Origin: Lactuca virosa
Lineage: Eukaryota; Streptophyta; Magnoliopsida; Asterales; Asteraceae
Reading direction: 5' to 3'
Assembly: GCA_928212115.1 (NCBI GenBank)
Contig: CAKMRJ010000001.1
Location: 189,458,429 to 189,522,428 of the forward strand
DNA length: 64,000 nucleotides
Below the pieces are notes generated by a model that saw only the letters and a list, made by a program, of their open reading frames with translations, had not been told where the DNA came from and made no database searches. Both the position numbers and the translations under genes were made by a program. Each line of letters opens with the position of its first letter. Within the stretch, counting starts at the first letter, position 1. This document shows positions 33,067 through 43,827 of this stretch, piece after piece.

Positions 33067-33309
33067 TCTGCGAAGCGTTTACGGCCATTGAAGGGTTTAC
33101 GGCCGTAAAACCGTTTACGGCTAGGCTTTCTCGACGGCGGCCGTAATCTCGAATTAGGGTTTCTCGGACGTTTACTGCTGTAATCAGTTTACGGCCCGCG
33201 TTTCCGGCCAGCCTCGCACATGTACGAGTCGGAGTTTACGCTCCGGGGTTCACGGCCACTGACGTTTACGGCCAAAGAGTTTGCGGCCCAGAAGCGTTTA
33301 CGGCCGATT
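33067..33309 (+). repeat. Cluster of TTTACGGCC motifs in copia A leader
   Basis: About ten copies or near-copies of GTTTACGGCC(GTAAA) occur in roughly 240 bases of leader, among them a full TTTACGGCCGTAAA near 33101. The same core recurs in the copia A and Tekay LTRs. The segment is GC- and CpG-rich against an AT-rich background. Confidence 0.85.
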
Positions 33310-33330
33310 TAATTCAAAAACATTTTGGGG

Positions 33331-33380
33331 ATTGCCTGGGATCGAACACGGGTCCCTTGTGTATTGAACAAGACGTCTTA
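33331..33380 (-). other. tRNA-like sequence 1, TpsiC half (split by solo LTR)
   Basis: On the minus strand, joined to 37268-37281, this reads as a tRNA-like sequence. It has TAGATGAGCTGG (11 of 12 bases of an A-box consensus TRGCNNARNNGG), a perfect 5-bp anticodon-like stem CTTGT/ACAAG with a 7-base loop, and GTTCGATCC (B-box-like). The D and acceptor stems do not pair well, so it is a pseudo-tRNA at best. The 3.9-kb solo LTR interrupts it. Confidence 0.5.
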
Positions 33381-33699
33381 TGTCACACCCCGCTAAAGCG
33401 GAAACACGAGGCGTGACAGTACAAAGGGTTTCATAGCAAAAGTTTAAAGACAACACCAACCATAGTATTAAAAATCATTACAAATTTACAATGGGTTTGA
33501 ACAACTTTTAAAAGAAATTACAATGTAAATTGAAATACAACACATGCGAATGCTCCTAAAAGTGAAGTGTCCCTAAGTGCCACTTACTCGATGATTCCTG
33601 AAAAAGCATGTAAAACGAGCGTCAACTATAAAAATAGTTGGTGAGTACTCACAGATTAAAAATAATATTGGTTTCAAGAATCAAATTAAAAGTTTTGAT

Positions 33700-33975
33700 A
33701 AAAGTTTCCATAAATAAAAGTATATTGCTAAAATGAGTTTTCAAGAATCGAAATAATATTCGTTGTTACAAGGAGCGAACAATTTCATGGCTAAAACAAG
33801 TATATAAGTTTTTAGTAATAAAAGTTCGTTGCTATAATGAGAAATAAAGTTCGTTGCTATAATAAGCATAAAAGTTTCGTTGCTAAAATAAGTATACAAG
33901 TTTCATTGCTAAAAATAAGTATACAAGTGTCGTTGCTAACATGAGAATACAAGTTTCGTATGTGCATAAAGATTC
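33700..33975. repeat. Imperfect ~30-bp tandem repeats in the solo LTR
   Basis: AAGTTTCGTTGCTAAAATAAGTATAC-like units recur about seven to nine times with indels (AAAGTTCGTTGCTATAATGAG and similar). Confidence 0.75.
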
Positions 33976-34734
33976 GTATGTGCATCAAGTTTCCGTTCAT
34001 GAGGTCACAACCTAAGCCTAATGACTGAATCGTGCCCTATTGACTACTATGTGTATCGCAAACATAGTGTATAAAATGGTAAAATGCACTCAAGCAAATC
34101 GTGCGAGTGAGGAGTTGTCTACCTCCTGATAGCGCTATCCATAATAACCATAGGCTCAAAAGAGTTAATGAGTTGTGTCTAGAGATTCCAGGGACTTAAC
34201 CGCGATACAGTCCTCATGAATTAAAGTAACATACACATACATACGAAATATAGCAACCAAGTTTCATACGAGTCAAATAAATACAACGAATATAAATAGT
34301 TTAGGACATGCTTTTCCACCCCAAAACATTTAAAAACCGAAAATAGGGGATTGGTGAATACTCACAATGCATTGAGATGATGCAAATGGTGCCTTGACTA
34401 CGCTCCACTCGTACCACTATCGATTCCTAAAATAATGGTATTCGGTAGTGAGTCTCTAATCAAAATCTAACACCAGTATACTTACTACTACTATAGAATT
34501 ATGCCAATATTATGTCAAAATTTAATATTGTTAAGTTACAAACATTTTTCTGAAATGGTGAAATTTTATAGCTCATGTGATAAAACAATTTTGGATATTA
34601 ATTTCCAGATTCTTGTAATATTAATTAAGGGTATTTCAACACATTTAAATGTGTTTTAAACTCCTAAAAATCTAAAATATTATCAAAAAGTTTCCAAAAA
34701 TTGTCAAACTTTGGATTTTCATTCTAAATACAGC

Positions 34735-35500
34735 AAATGTTTTCCATAAATTTTCCCTTGAATGTTTGATGTGATTAACTGTTTTTTCAAAATTTTAAGC
34801 CTTCATAAAAATATAAATTCATGAAAAATAGCATTCAAAGGATAAAAATTCTCAAACTTTTTATAATACTGCCATTAGACATAATTGAGCTGGGAAAAAT
34901 ATAAAAATGGTCTTCTAAATTGTTTAACCCAATTTTATGATTTTTGTGTATTTATTCTAATAAAAATTGAAATAAATAGCAAACAGTTTCCAAAAGTATC
35001 CAAACTGTTTGTAACACTGTTATTATACATATAGAAGCTGTGAAAAATATAAAAGATATTTTTCAATTAGATTTTCTATTTTTCTTTGTTTTATCCTCTT
35101 AAATAATCATTATTTGGAGAATAATTAATAAACAGTTAAAGTAAATTATCAAAATTTTTGTAAACTTCATTTACAGTGTAAATAATCAGGGAAAAATACC
35201 AAAGGTGGTTTTCATATAGTGTAATCTGATTTTGTGGATTTAAGTGTATTTAATCTTAGAAAATATGAGAAATAGTATACTAAATAGAAAAATCATCAAA
35301 ATTTTTAGTTAGAGTTATAATATATTTTAAGGTCTTCTGGTAAATTTTCATGAATTTTGGATGAGTAAAACTATTTTTCCTGTTTTTAGCCCATTATAAA
35401 TACAAAACTCGGGAAAAATAGGAATGCATTATGAAAAATTCTGAAAATATGTTTCTGCGTCTTGCACATAGGGTAGAAGCTGCGAAAATTATTAGATATA
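34735..35500. repeat. Degenerate ~148-bp periodic units in the solo LTR
   Basis: Related segments of the type AGCTGNGAAAAATATNAAA recur near 34888, 35036, 35185, 35340 and 35478, spaced 148, 149, 155 and 138 bases. Between them the sequence is AT-rich and loosely alike (TTTTGTAAACTT, AATAGTAT). Assessed by eye only. Confidence 0.5.
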
Positions 35501-37262
35501 GTTTTTATATTTTCGAAAGTGGTTTTATGATTTATTGGGCCTAAACAAAAAGAAAATTCAAAACCATATTAAACAGTAACAAAAATGGATGAAACTTAAT
35601 GAGAAGTCATTATTTAGCATAGGGGTCATCCACGAATTTACTTAGAATTTATAGACGTAAGAAAGTATTTTATATGATTTATTGCTCTATTTTATTGCAT
35701 TAATTATAATAATTCGAGAAAAATGAATTATTCTCTGGAAATTTACAGATCATCTTATCTTGTTGATGGGAATCTGAGAAAAATCGGATTTGGTCAGAAA
35801 AGGAGTTTTAGTTATTTATTTGGAAATAAATCCTTCATGAACATATTTGAAAGCTTTTAACAACAAACTTTGATCATTAAGCATCTAAGCTTGAAGATCA
35901 TCACATGCATGTTGTTTTGAAGACCATTCATGAGTTTGAAATGTTCAAAAATCGTTTTTGATAGAAAACTTAGGGTGCATGTGGTGATTTTTACCCAAAA
36001 CTTGTAGAAAAGTGCATTATGTTGATTTTGACTTAGGTTTTGGTCCTTGGATTTCACCATTAACAACATGCATGTTGTTTTTGGGCGAAATCCTACCACC
36101 ATCATCATCAAAACAGTGAGTTTGTGTGTGTGTATGTTTATGTGTTCATGATCTTTCATTAGAATGGAGTAGAAGATGGAGAAATTGCAAGAAAGCATGT
36201 AAGACTTTGAAAGAAAGTGAAGGGGAATGAAAGAAAATTCGGGATTACCTTCAAGAATACTTTAAGATGGTGAAGATTTCATGATTATAGGTGTTATTTG
36301 ATCTTATTTTTCCAGAAATTTCGTGGGTTTGTGAAAGGTAAAGAGGAGAAATGGAGTGGTGGTGATGAAGAGTGTGAGAGAGAATGAGAGGTAGAGTGAA
36401 TGAGTGAAATTGATTAATGATATGGGAAAATGGTGTATTGGGGGGATAGGTCCGACTTTTGGGAGGAGGAGAGAGGATTTCTCTCTCATAAATCCCATTC
36501 AAATCATTTCCCCCAAAGTTTATAAATTTCTAAAGTTTTTATAAAATATGCTTAAGCTTTACATTGTTTTATAAAATCCTTGATTTTCCACTTATAAAAT
36601 AAGGATAAATGTTGGTACATTAAACTATAATTTCCTTGATTATATTTCCCAACTTGATTATTTTAGGATAATTTTATAAGTTTCATAACTATTTTTATAG
36701 AATTCTTGATGTTAAACTTTATAAAATTTAGGTTTTAGGCTTTTTAGGGTTTTTGAGAGTTTGTAAATCTTTGGATATTAAAATAAATAGAGTCTTTGAG
36801 ACTTCAAATTATCTTATGGTATTATAACTCTTTTATAGTTATAAATAATTTTTATAACTTATTTTATCGGTTTATTGGCATTCTATGTAGTGATTCCGAT
36901 ATTCAAGCGAAATTGAGGAATCAAGTATACTAGTCCTAGTTTTCAAGTTTGGCTTAAGTTCCTATGAGACTCGGTCCTGATTTATACCACTAGGTCAAAT
37001 GAGTGATGTGTGTATATGATTCATGAAAAGGTGTTCGAGTCAAAGAGTGACCTGAATATGGATAGTCTCTACAGTTAAGTAGTTATAGCATTCACATATC
37101 AATGTGAAATCTAAGTATACCATCCATTGTTTCTATCTGTTTCCAAGTTTCTACTAGGTTATAACTTAGCTTCTAGTTACTAAGTCTAATATGTGTTGTG
37201 CCTATATGTGCAACTAAGTCTAGTCAAATCTAGAACCGACTCGAATTTTGACGGTTGTCACA

Positions 37263-37267
37263 TCTTA
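37263..37267. other. Target site duplication TCTTA (right copy)
   Basis: Identical to 33376-33380, immediately outside the other end of the solo LTR. Five bases is the usual duplication for gypsy integrases. Confidence 0.9.
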
Positions 37268-37360
37268 CCAGCTCATCTAGATTCGAAGATGCTTTACGTT
37301 TCCCTCCTTTGAAATATATAGCCTCACAGCAAGCAGAAAATATTCAAAAGAAATTTTGAG

Positions 37361-37430
37361 GCTGCCAGGATTCGAACCCGGGTCTCCTATCTACTCAATC
37401 AGGCGCTATTCCATCTGATCTAGCTTGCTA
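37361..37430 (-). other. tRNA-like sequence 2 in copia A leader
   Basis: The minus strand contains TAGATCAGATGG (A-box-like) at 37411-37422 and a perfect B box GGTTCGAATCC at 37368-37378. The TpsiC stem CCGGG/CCTGG pairs over five bases with one G-T, and the loop is TTCGAAT. Anticodon and D stems pair only partly and no acceptor stem forms, so it is not a functional tRNA. Both tRNA-like copies lie near GATTTAATTCAAAA, suggesting a local duplication. Confidence 0.55.
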
Positions 37431-37559
37431 GATGTTCTTTTCCTCCCAGATTTAATTCAAAAGGACTCTCTTTCGCACCCAATTTCACATTTTTAGCACT
37501 TTTAACCCAAAAATCAATTTCCTTTATTTTTGAATTACATTTTCAACCAAAAATTTAGT

Positions 37560-37740
37560 TTTTAATTTTTGACTTTTGACTTAAAAAAAATTGACTTTGA
37601 CTTTCAAGTTTGTCCTTTGACTTTAAACTTTGACTTTTTCGTTTAACTTCTAAATTTTCAAATTTAGCTTTTCGGTTTGACTTTAAGTTTAACTTTTCAA
37701 GTTTGACTTTTTAACTTTGACTTTTAAGGTTGACTTTCTC
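37560..37740 (+). repeat. TTTGACTTT-rich run before copia A gag
   Basis: The hexamer TTTGAC recurs more than ten times in about 180 bases, mixed with TTTAAC and TTCAAGTTT. TTGAC is also the core of the plant W box. The run ends about 35 bases before the gag start codon. Confidence 0.7.
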
Positions 37741-37772
37741 GATTTATAGTCAAAGGGCATTTTTGGTAAACA

Positions 37773-38695
37773 ATGAGTTCCGCAAACATCCCGGTCAATG
37801 AAGTTTCATGCTCTCAATCATGTGAAGCTACGATTAAATTTCTTCGTGAACATAATTATTTGCTAAAAAGGGAAGTCGAGGACCTAAAATACGAAGGATA
37901 TCAACTCAGGAAAGGACAAAACCTCTAAAAGCACAACTAGAAGCCAAAACCAAAAACTTTAGAAAACTTCAGGAAGAGTATAGCAATAAGAGTGAGAATT
38001 ATAGATATGTGACTGAACAACTTGCTGATGTAACTGCTGAGCTTGACACATTGAAAAACAAATTTGAAAATGCAGATTTTACTTTTAGAAAATTTGATGT
38101 GTCAAGTGAAGTAGTTGCGTCCATGATAGATCATTGTTTGCAATTCAAAGATAACCAGCAAAAGGGTTTAGGATATGATAAAGTGCCTCCTCCTTATAAT
38201 CATAATTATCAGTCTAAACCATTGACTGAAGAAGAGATTGCCAGAGAGCCTTATCTCATATATGGCAAACCAGCTGGATTTGTGTCAGGAGGTATTCAAG
38301 TTGAAAATACTAATGTTTCTACTTCCCATGCAGATCAATCTTTAAGCCAATCCAAGCATGCAGCTGAAGAGAGTGTGTCTGATAATAAAATTGTGTCCAA
38401 GTCTGATGAATTAAACTTTTTCGATATATTTGATGATATCTTTGATAATTCTGCCGTGGTTGTGCCAGAAAGTGTTGAGATGAACGATTCTAATGCTTCT
38501 ACTTCTTGTGCAGGTAATGTAATGGAAAATGAGAACAAGGAGAAAACTATTGAACAAATCAATGTCTCCTTGAACTCTGAATCTGTTGCTTCGAACTCAG
38601 TTGCTTATGATCAACCTGCTGTTGAGAAATATAGGTCACCAAAACAAGCAAAACAGAGTGCTTGTTGTAATTGTGCATGTGGGAACAATAAGTGA
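37773..38695 (+). pseudogene. copia A gag, coiled-coil and C-terminal part
   Basis: The ATG at 37773 reads MSSANIPVNEVSCSQSCEAT and a charged helical segment to TAA at 37926-37928. A +1 frame continues (PLKAQLEAKTKNFRKLQEEY) through FENADFTFRKFDVSSEVVAS, GLGYDKVPPPYNHNYQ and EPYLIYGKPAGF, then a Ser/Asn-rich region to TGA at 38693-38695. These blocks match SIRE-type gag C-terminal regions from memory. The N-terminal capsid domain expected upstream is not visible, so it seems deleted or unrecognisable. Confidence 0.8.
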
Positions 38696-39535
38696 CAAGA
38701 CATGGACACGCCACCAGGGACAGGAAGAAATAATTTCCCAGTGAAGAAAAAGACATGTTTTCACTGTGGAACACCTGGACACATTGCCAGAAACTTTCCA
38801 AATCGTGCATACGTTCCCTACTATGCACAAGGCTGGCAGAACGCGCCAAGAGGAAAATACTTCAAAAGAAACCCTTCGAGGCCACATTCAAACAATGATA
38901 ACTGGAATGCCAAGAAGGACACGAATCCAACTCCCAAGGTCAAAAAGGGAATGCCAGCCAAGAAGTCTAATCCACGAGATGCTCCAGTGAAACCAAGATC
39001 AGTTAGGTCAAAGTCATCTCGAAGATCGACTTCAAGTTCAAAATCAAGTGCCGTGGCACCCATCGGATCGAAAAAGAAATGGGTTAAACCCAACTACAAA
39101 TGGGTACCGAAGGTTCACTCTCCCAAATCTTCTAATGATTCTAATATTTCTAAATCTTCTGTTTGCGATAAGCAGGATATGTCTTGGGAGAGAGTACCGT
39201 GCGTTAATGATAAAGGTCAACCCAGTTTCAAAATGGACTGGGTTCCAAAGACCAACTGATCTCGCTTTGTGTCATAGCAGCTATGGAGGCATATCATCAA
39301 ACTTCGTTTTGTTGATAGTGGCTGCTCCTGGCACATGATAGGGGACATCTCTCAACTGTGCAACACTCAGAACTTTAAGTGAGAGTATGTGTCCTTTGCG
39401 GGAAAGGAAAGAAAGGAAGAAAGGAAGGGATCACACATGGGGTTAGTGCTTAATGACGTGAAGAATTTTCAGATCTGTTCTGAGATTATGCGTGCTGTTC
39501 TCAGACCTTCTGGATGCAAATTCAATCGGTGACTT
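38696..39535 (+). pseudogene. copia A zinc knuckle, basic linker and protease remnant
   Basis: This continues the gag frame after the TGA. It has CFHCGTPGHIARNF, a CX2CX4HX4C knuckle whose last Cys is Phe. A long Lys/Ser-rich basic segment follows, containing WVKPNYKWVPK, then FKMDWVPKTN and a stop at 39257-39259. In the same frame, 39314 onward reads VDSGCSWHMIGDISQL, the copia protease active site, then stops and degraded sequence to about 39535. Integrase, RT and RNase H are missing, so the element is non-autonomous. Confidence 0.85.
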
Positions 39536-39970
39536 ACGGTTTGAGTTTTCTTCTCTATACTCCCGAGTTTATCTTACACCGATTCGTTTTGAAGACAATT
39601 TTTTATTTTCTCATAGTTTTTCTTTAGTAGGTATTGTTTGGGAAGTGATATTAAGAAAGTGATAACGGGCAGTCTAAAACATGTGTAAGGGACTGAATCT
39701 GAATTGTCTAGACTCTGTGTTCAATGTGCTGGTAGGCATGAAGGATTTAATAGTGTGGATTTAGATAGGATTGTTTGGACTGACCATATGACGCTCGGGT
39801 TGATTGAGTAGTGAGATAAACACGGGAACCCACGGGATACACTAAATTAATACGTATATAGAACAGTGGTTCAATTTTCCTTGATGTACAGACTTATGTC
39901 CATAATTCTGGTTCTGATAGGGCGACTGGTGGGTTCAGATAAAGTAGGTCTGTAGGAAATTATTTTCTTG

Positions 39971-40266
39971 CTTTCTATCTGTCAGTCATATGTTGCTTCC
40001 TCTGCGTGATTGGAAGAGATCTGACCTGGAATGCAAGATATGCAATTCTATCTCTATGCATTTCCATATCTATGAAATTCTTTCTATCTGTTAGCCATAT
40101 GATGTTCCCTCTGCGTGATCGGAAGATCCGACTTGGGACACAACATATGCACTCTACTATCTCCCTAAACCCCTATCCATGTTAGTTATATGTTGTTCCC
40201 TCTGTGTGATTGGAAGACATCCGACCTAGGATACAACATATGCACTTCTATATCTGACTTCTTTCT
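39971..40266 (+). repeat. Three ~90-bp repeats in copia A 3' region
   Basis: Units of the form CATATGTTGTTCCCTCTGTG, TGATTGGAAGA, ATCCGAC, ACAACATATGCAC recur at about 39971, 40080 and 40172. Each is bracketed by CATATG/ATATG, giving a weak inverted arrangement. Only the last unit lies in unit 1 of the duplication (positions 5-97). Confidence 0.8.
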
Positions 40267-40456
40267 TAATGATTGAATACTCACCTAAAGTAAGGAGTGC
40301 TTTGGAAGTTCTTGATAACTAGGTTATATCGGGAAGTGGGGAACACGTTCTAGTGCAACTAAAATTGAACCATTTAATAGGTTGTCTGTAGATCTTGCTG
40401 CTTAATTTAAGTGGACAACAATATCCTTGGTCGTCGTCAGCTAAATGTCCATTTAG

Positions 40457-40458
<2 letters not shown>

Positions 40459-40530
<72 letters not shown>
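40459..40530. repeat. (TA)n microsatellite, 72 bp (unit 2)
   Basis: Counterpart of 291-365, slightly shorter. Confidence 0.97.
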
Positions 40531-40533
<3 letters not shown>

Positions 40534-41344
40534 AATGACTTTTCACTTATAATCTGTCTAAATTGTCAACATCCTTTGTGTTTAAGTGGACCACAATACC
40601 GGTGATTGACCAGATCTAGACATGTAGGCGTGTGCTGATAAACGATATTGGATTGCTTGACAACTTTGACCCCAAATATTTTTGTTTTTGTTAAATTTGT
40701 TCATAATTTTCCTCTATGCACAAATTTAGGGGAGAATTTTAAAAAAAAATCCAAAAATATTGTGTGCTAAGTTTTCTTTTAGTTTTGTTTTGTCTTGAAA
40801 AGTGAATTCAGATGTAGATGAAAATCATGGAGTCTGTGTCGAAAATTTCTGAGCCAAGGCTTCGTCCGTGATCATCGAAGAATTCTCATTTGAAGGAGCA
40901 AGAAATGAAGATTATTCTTTCATCATTCAATCCTTCAACCCCAGAAGCAAGGTGAAGCTATTCTTGAAGATTATGTGACAGATTGCATTGAAGCCTCCTC
41001 AATCAGTTTGTTGCTATCTTGTACCTGCTGAAGTGATCCAGAAGATTGTTTCTCTCTGATATTCTCTCTGAAGATTCTCAAGCTGAAAGCGCTATCTTTC
41101 AAGAATCTTTTCAAGAAGCCTCCTCACCCGACGAGCATTCAATGCCAAATTATGAAGAAAAGCCCAAGTGATCAAGATGAAGTCATTCATTGAAGATTCA
41201 TCAAGTTCATCTTGAAGCTGTGAAGATATCGAAGATAAAAGCTGAAGCCAAGCTCCCATTGAAGATTGACAAGAAAGCCAGCTACTTTTTAGGGGGAGCT
41301 TGTTGGGTAAATTAGAAAAGAAAGCTATAAACCAAGGGGGAGAT

Positions 41345-41785
41345 TGTTGGGTCTAAAATTATGGTTTATACTTTGCTTTTCTAGGAAAATGTATTTTTAT
41401 GTCTAGGACCGTAAACAGCTTGGTGTTTACGGCTGTATATGTGTTTACGGTTGTGTTTATGGTCGTGAACAGGTTTACAGTCGTAAACCCATTTACGGCC
41501 CATGTTCCCCAAGTATATATATAGGTGTTAGGAGTGAGGAGTGGTTAATGGTATAGAGGAGCTTAAGTGTGTGAAACCGAAGCTGTTCTAGAGAGAGAAA
41601 CTAGAGAGAAGAGCTAGTGTGTGTGAACTATGTGTATGGAGCATCATTCTATTCATTGAATACATCATAGATTCACTTATTCTTCTTCTTCTTCTCTTCT
41701 ATTTTGATCTGGCATCATCCGTTTGATTGGGATTCCGCACCATCAAACGGATCTTATTGATACACAAGCAGATTGGGGACTTACA
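41345..41785 (+). repeat. copia A 3' LTR (unit 2), 441 bp
   Basis: TGTTGGGTCTAAAATT to GGGGACTTACA, preceded by the polypurine tract. It closes the element whose 5' LTR is 32431-32868. The two LTRs differ at several sites (for example TTTATGGTCGTGAAC against TTTACGGCCGTGAAC), with C-to-T type changes in the CpG motifs. The flanking five bases (AAGGA) do not match those before the 5' LTR. TATA box at 41514-41524. Confidence 0.9.
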
Positions 41786-42053
41786 AAGGATACGAAACCA
41801 AAAGACAAAAGAATAACGGGTTTTCAAGTTTCTAGGAAAGGTAACACAATATTAATAAAACGAACATATCTGCTTGATCCATTTATTGCTTTTCCTATTT
41901 TTGAGAAAACCTCACGAGGGCCCAAACAATTTTGGGTTCCTAAATCTGCTTAATTTTTCGCAGGTGATACGTGACGAGCAGTTCGACTCAGAATGGTATA
42001 TCGACAGTGGCTACTCACATCACATGACAAGAAGAAGGGAGGATCTGCGATAG
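41786..42053 (+). pseudogene. copia B gag-pol linker and protease remnant (unit 2)
   Basis: Same content as 1620-1887: GPKQFWVPKSA linker, frame change, EWYIDSGYSHHMT and in-frame TAG at 42051-42053. These defects are common to both units, so they predate the duplication. Confidence 0.8.
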
Positions 42054-43827
42054 TACAGGGCATTGAAGGATGGAGGAAGAGTAAAATTTGGAAACAACTC
42101 TCTTAGTATAATCAAAGGCTATGGATTGATCACAAACGACGAATTCTCGATTCACAAAGTAGCATATGTGGAAGGCTTGCAACACAATTTAATTAGTGTT
42201 TCACAGCTAGTGGTTGGAACCGGACTGAAGGTTTCGTTTGATGATGAGGGATATGAGATTATTGAGAAGAAAAAAAAGAATGTTCTAATAAGATCAAAAC
42301 GAAAAGGAGAGATGTTTCCTCTTGATTTAAAACCCATTACAGGAAAGCCAACCATCTGTTTACTTGCGAAAGCTTCATCAGACAATAGTTGGTTGTGGCA
42401 TCGCAGACTTTCACACTTAAAATTCAAAGATATCAACAAACTAGTACTTGTTAATCATGTGGAAGGATTGCCGCTCCTAAAGTACGATAAACAACACTTG
42501 TGTGTAGCCTGCGAAATGGGAAAAGAGAGCAGGAAGAGTCATCCCACAATCATCGATACGAAAGTTATTGAACCACTTGAGCTTTTGCACATCGACCTTT
42601 GTGGTCCTTCTGCAATCGAAATTGTTGGTGGTAATAAATACATTCTTATTATAGTGGATGATTTTTCTAGATTTACATCGGTTTATTTTCTTAAACAAAA
42701 ATCAGAGGCAACTCCCAAACTTAAAGACTTCATAAAGCAGGTTGAACTTGAACTGCGAAAGGTGGTTCGCAATGTTCGCAGCGATAATGGGTTGGAATTC
42801 AAGAACCAGGCGTTTGAAGAATTTCTAAATGCGAAAGGAGTTTCGCACAACTTTTTAGCTCCTTATACTCCACAACAAAATGACGTAGTTGAAAGACGAA
42901 ACCGATATTTATGTGAAGCTGCGAGAACCATGCTATCGTATGCGAATCTGCCACTTTATTTTTGGGGTGATGCTATTGGGACCGCCTGTTTCACTCAAAA
43001 TCGTTCCATTCTTAACAAGCGATTTTCAGTTACCCCTATGAGATCCTGAATAAACGCAAACCCAACGTTAAATTTTTCCATGTCTTTGGATCTCGTGGCT
43101 TCATTTTCAATTCTAAGGAGCAGAGAAACAAGTTTGATGTAAAGGCTGACGAGGGTATCTTCTTGAGATATTCGCTGACCTCCAAAGAATATAGGGTTCT
43201 TAATAAGAAGTCCAAAAAGATTAAAGAAACCTATTATGTCACGTTTGATGACACCTATCTGAAGAGGTATCAGCAGACTACGAATCAATCAGAGGAAATC
43301 TTCCCACAAGCGAGTCAAGCAACCACTCCACTGACCAATTTCTACGAAGAATTAATGTTGTTATTCGATCACCCAGACAACGCAATATCTTCAGAGTCCA
43401 AAGAAGCAGACAACAAAGAGGACGAGTTAAAGAAAATTATCGATGACGCTGCGAAAGATATGGAAAGCGAACGTCAAAGTCCAAAAGAACCACAAACTGG
43501 CAACACTCAATTCCAGGGGGAGGGTTCATCAACTTCTATACCTGAATCACCTCTCCAGGGGGAGAATACACCTCCTAGCATGAACCACAAAAGTCCTGTC
43601 GAGGGGGAGGATGTGAATCCTGACATAGAAGACCTTTCATCATTCGAGGGGGAGACCAATAATACGAATGATGATTTAGACGTACAATCAGAAGTTGAAG
43701 AGGTGAATGTTGAACTGGATCCATCCAATGATCCAAACTACCTTCCACTAATGAAATGGACCAGAGATCATCCGAAAAATCAAGTCATTGGTGAATCATC
43801 TGTAGGAGTTCTTACAAGACCTTAATT
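42054..43827 (+). pseudogene. copia B integrase and acidic linker (unit 2)
   Basis: Here the integrase is open through the catalytic Glu: HRRLSH/CVAC zinc region, HIDLCGPS, VRSDNGLEF and NDVVERRNRYLCEAARTM. It then fails near 42990-43040 (CTGTTTCACTCAAAATC, where unit 1 has CTGTTCACTCAATCAAAATC; CCCCTATG for CCCCCTATG). The following linker frame (43163-43825) is open, with repeated GEG/GEN blocks, where unit 1 is broken. It ends at TAA near 43824. Confidence 0.88.

Larger units (their letters stand above)
33381..37262 (-). mobile_element. Solo LTR of a large gypsy element, 3.88 kb
   Basis: Plus strand TGTCACACCCCGCTAAAGC...ACGGTTGTCACA, flanked on both sides by TCTTA (33376-33380 and 37263-37267), a perfect 5-bp target duplication. 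The termini resemble Tekay LTRs but the body differs. There are no gag-pol motifs, no primer binding site and no second LTR. I read it as a single LTR left by LTR-LTR recombination. It contains short repeats (33700-33975) and a longer degenerate periodicity (34735-35500). Short frames inside it show no domains. Confidence 0.88.
39536..41344 (+). other. copia A 3' noncoding region
   Basis: This runs from the protease remnant to the polypurine tract (CCAAGGGGGAGAT, 41332-41344). It carries three ~90-bp repeats, a TA microsatellite and A/G-rich sequence with two polypurine/LTR-start motifs (near 41292 and 41336). The part from 40167 on is the start of the second duplicated unit and matches 1-1179. 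No credible coding frame is present. Confidence 0.75.

Noticed and set aside
35857..36502. Minus-strand frames of 64-113 codons in the solo LTR
   Set aside because: AT-rich, low-complexity, no domain, and not expected inside an LTR.
37361..37430. Functional nuclear tRNA gene
   Set aside because: The B box is perfect, but the acceptor stem does not pair and the D stem is poor, so at most a tRNA-derived relic.
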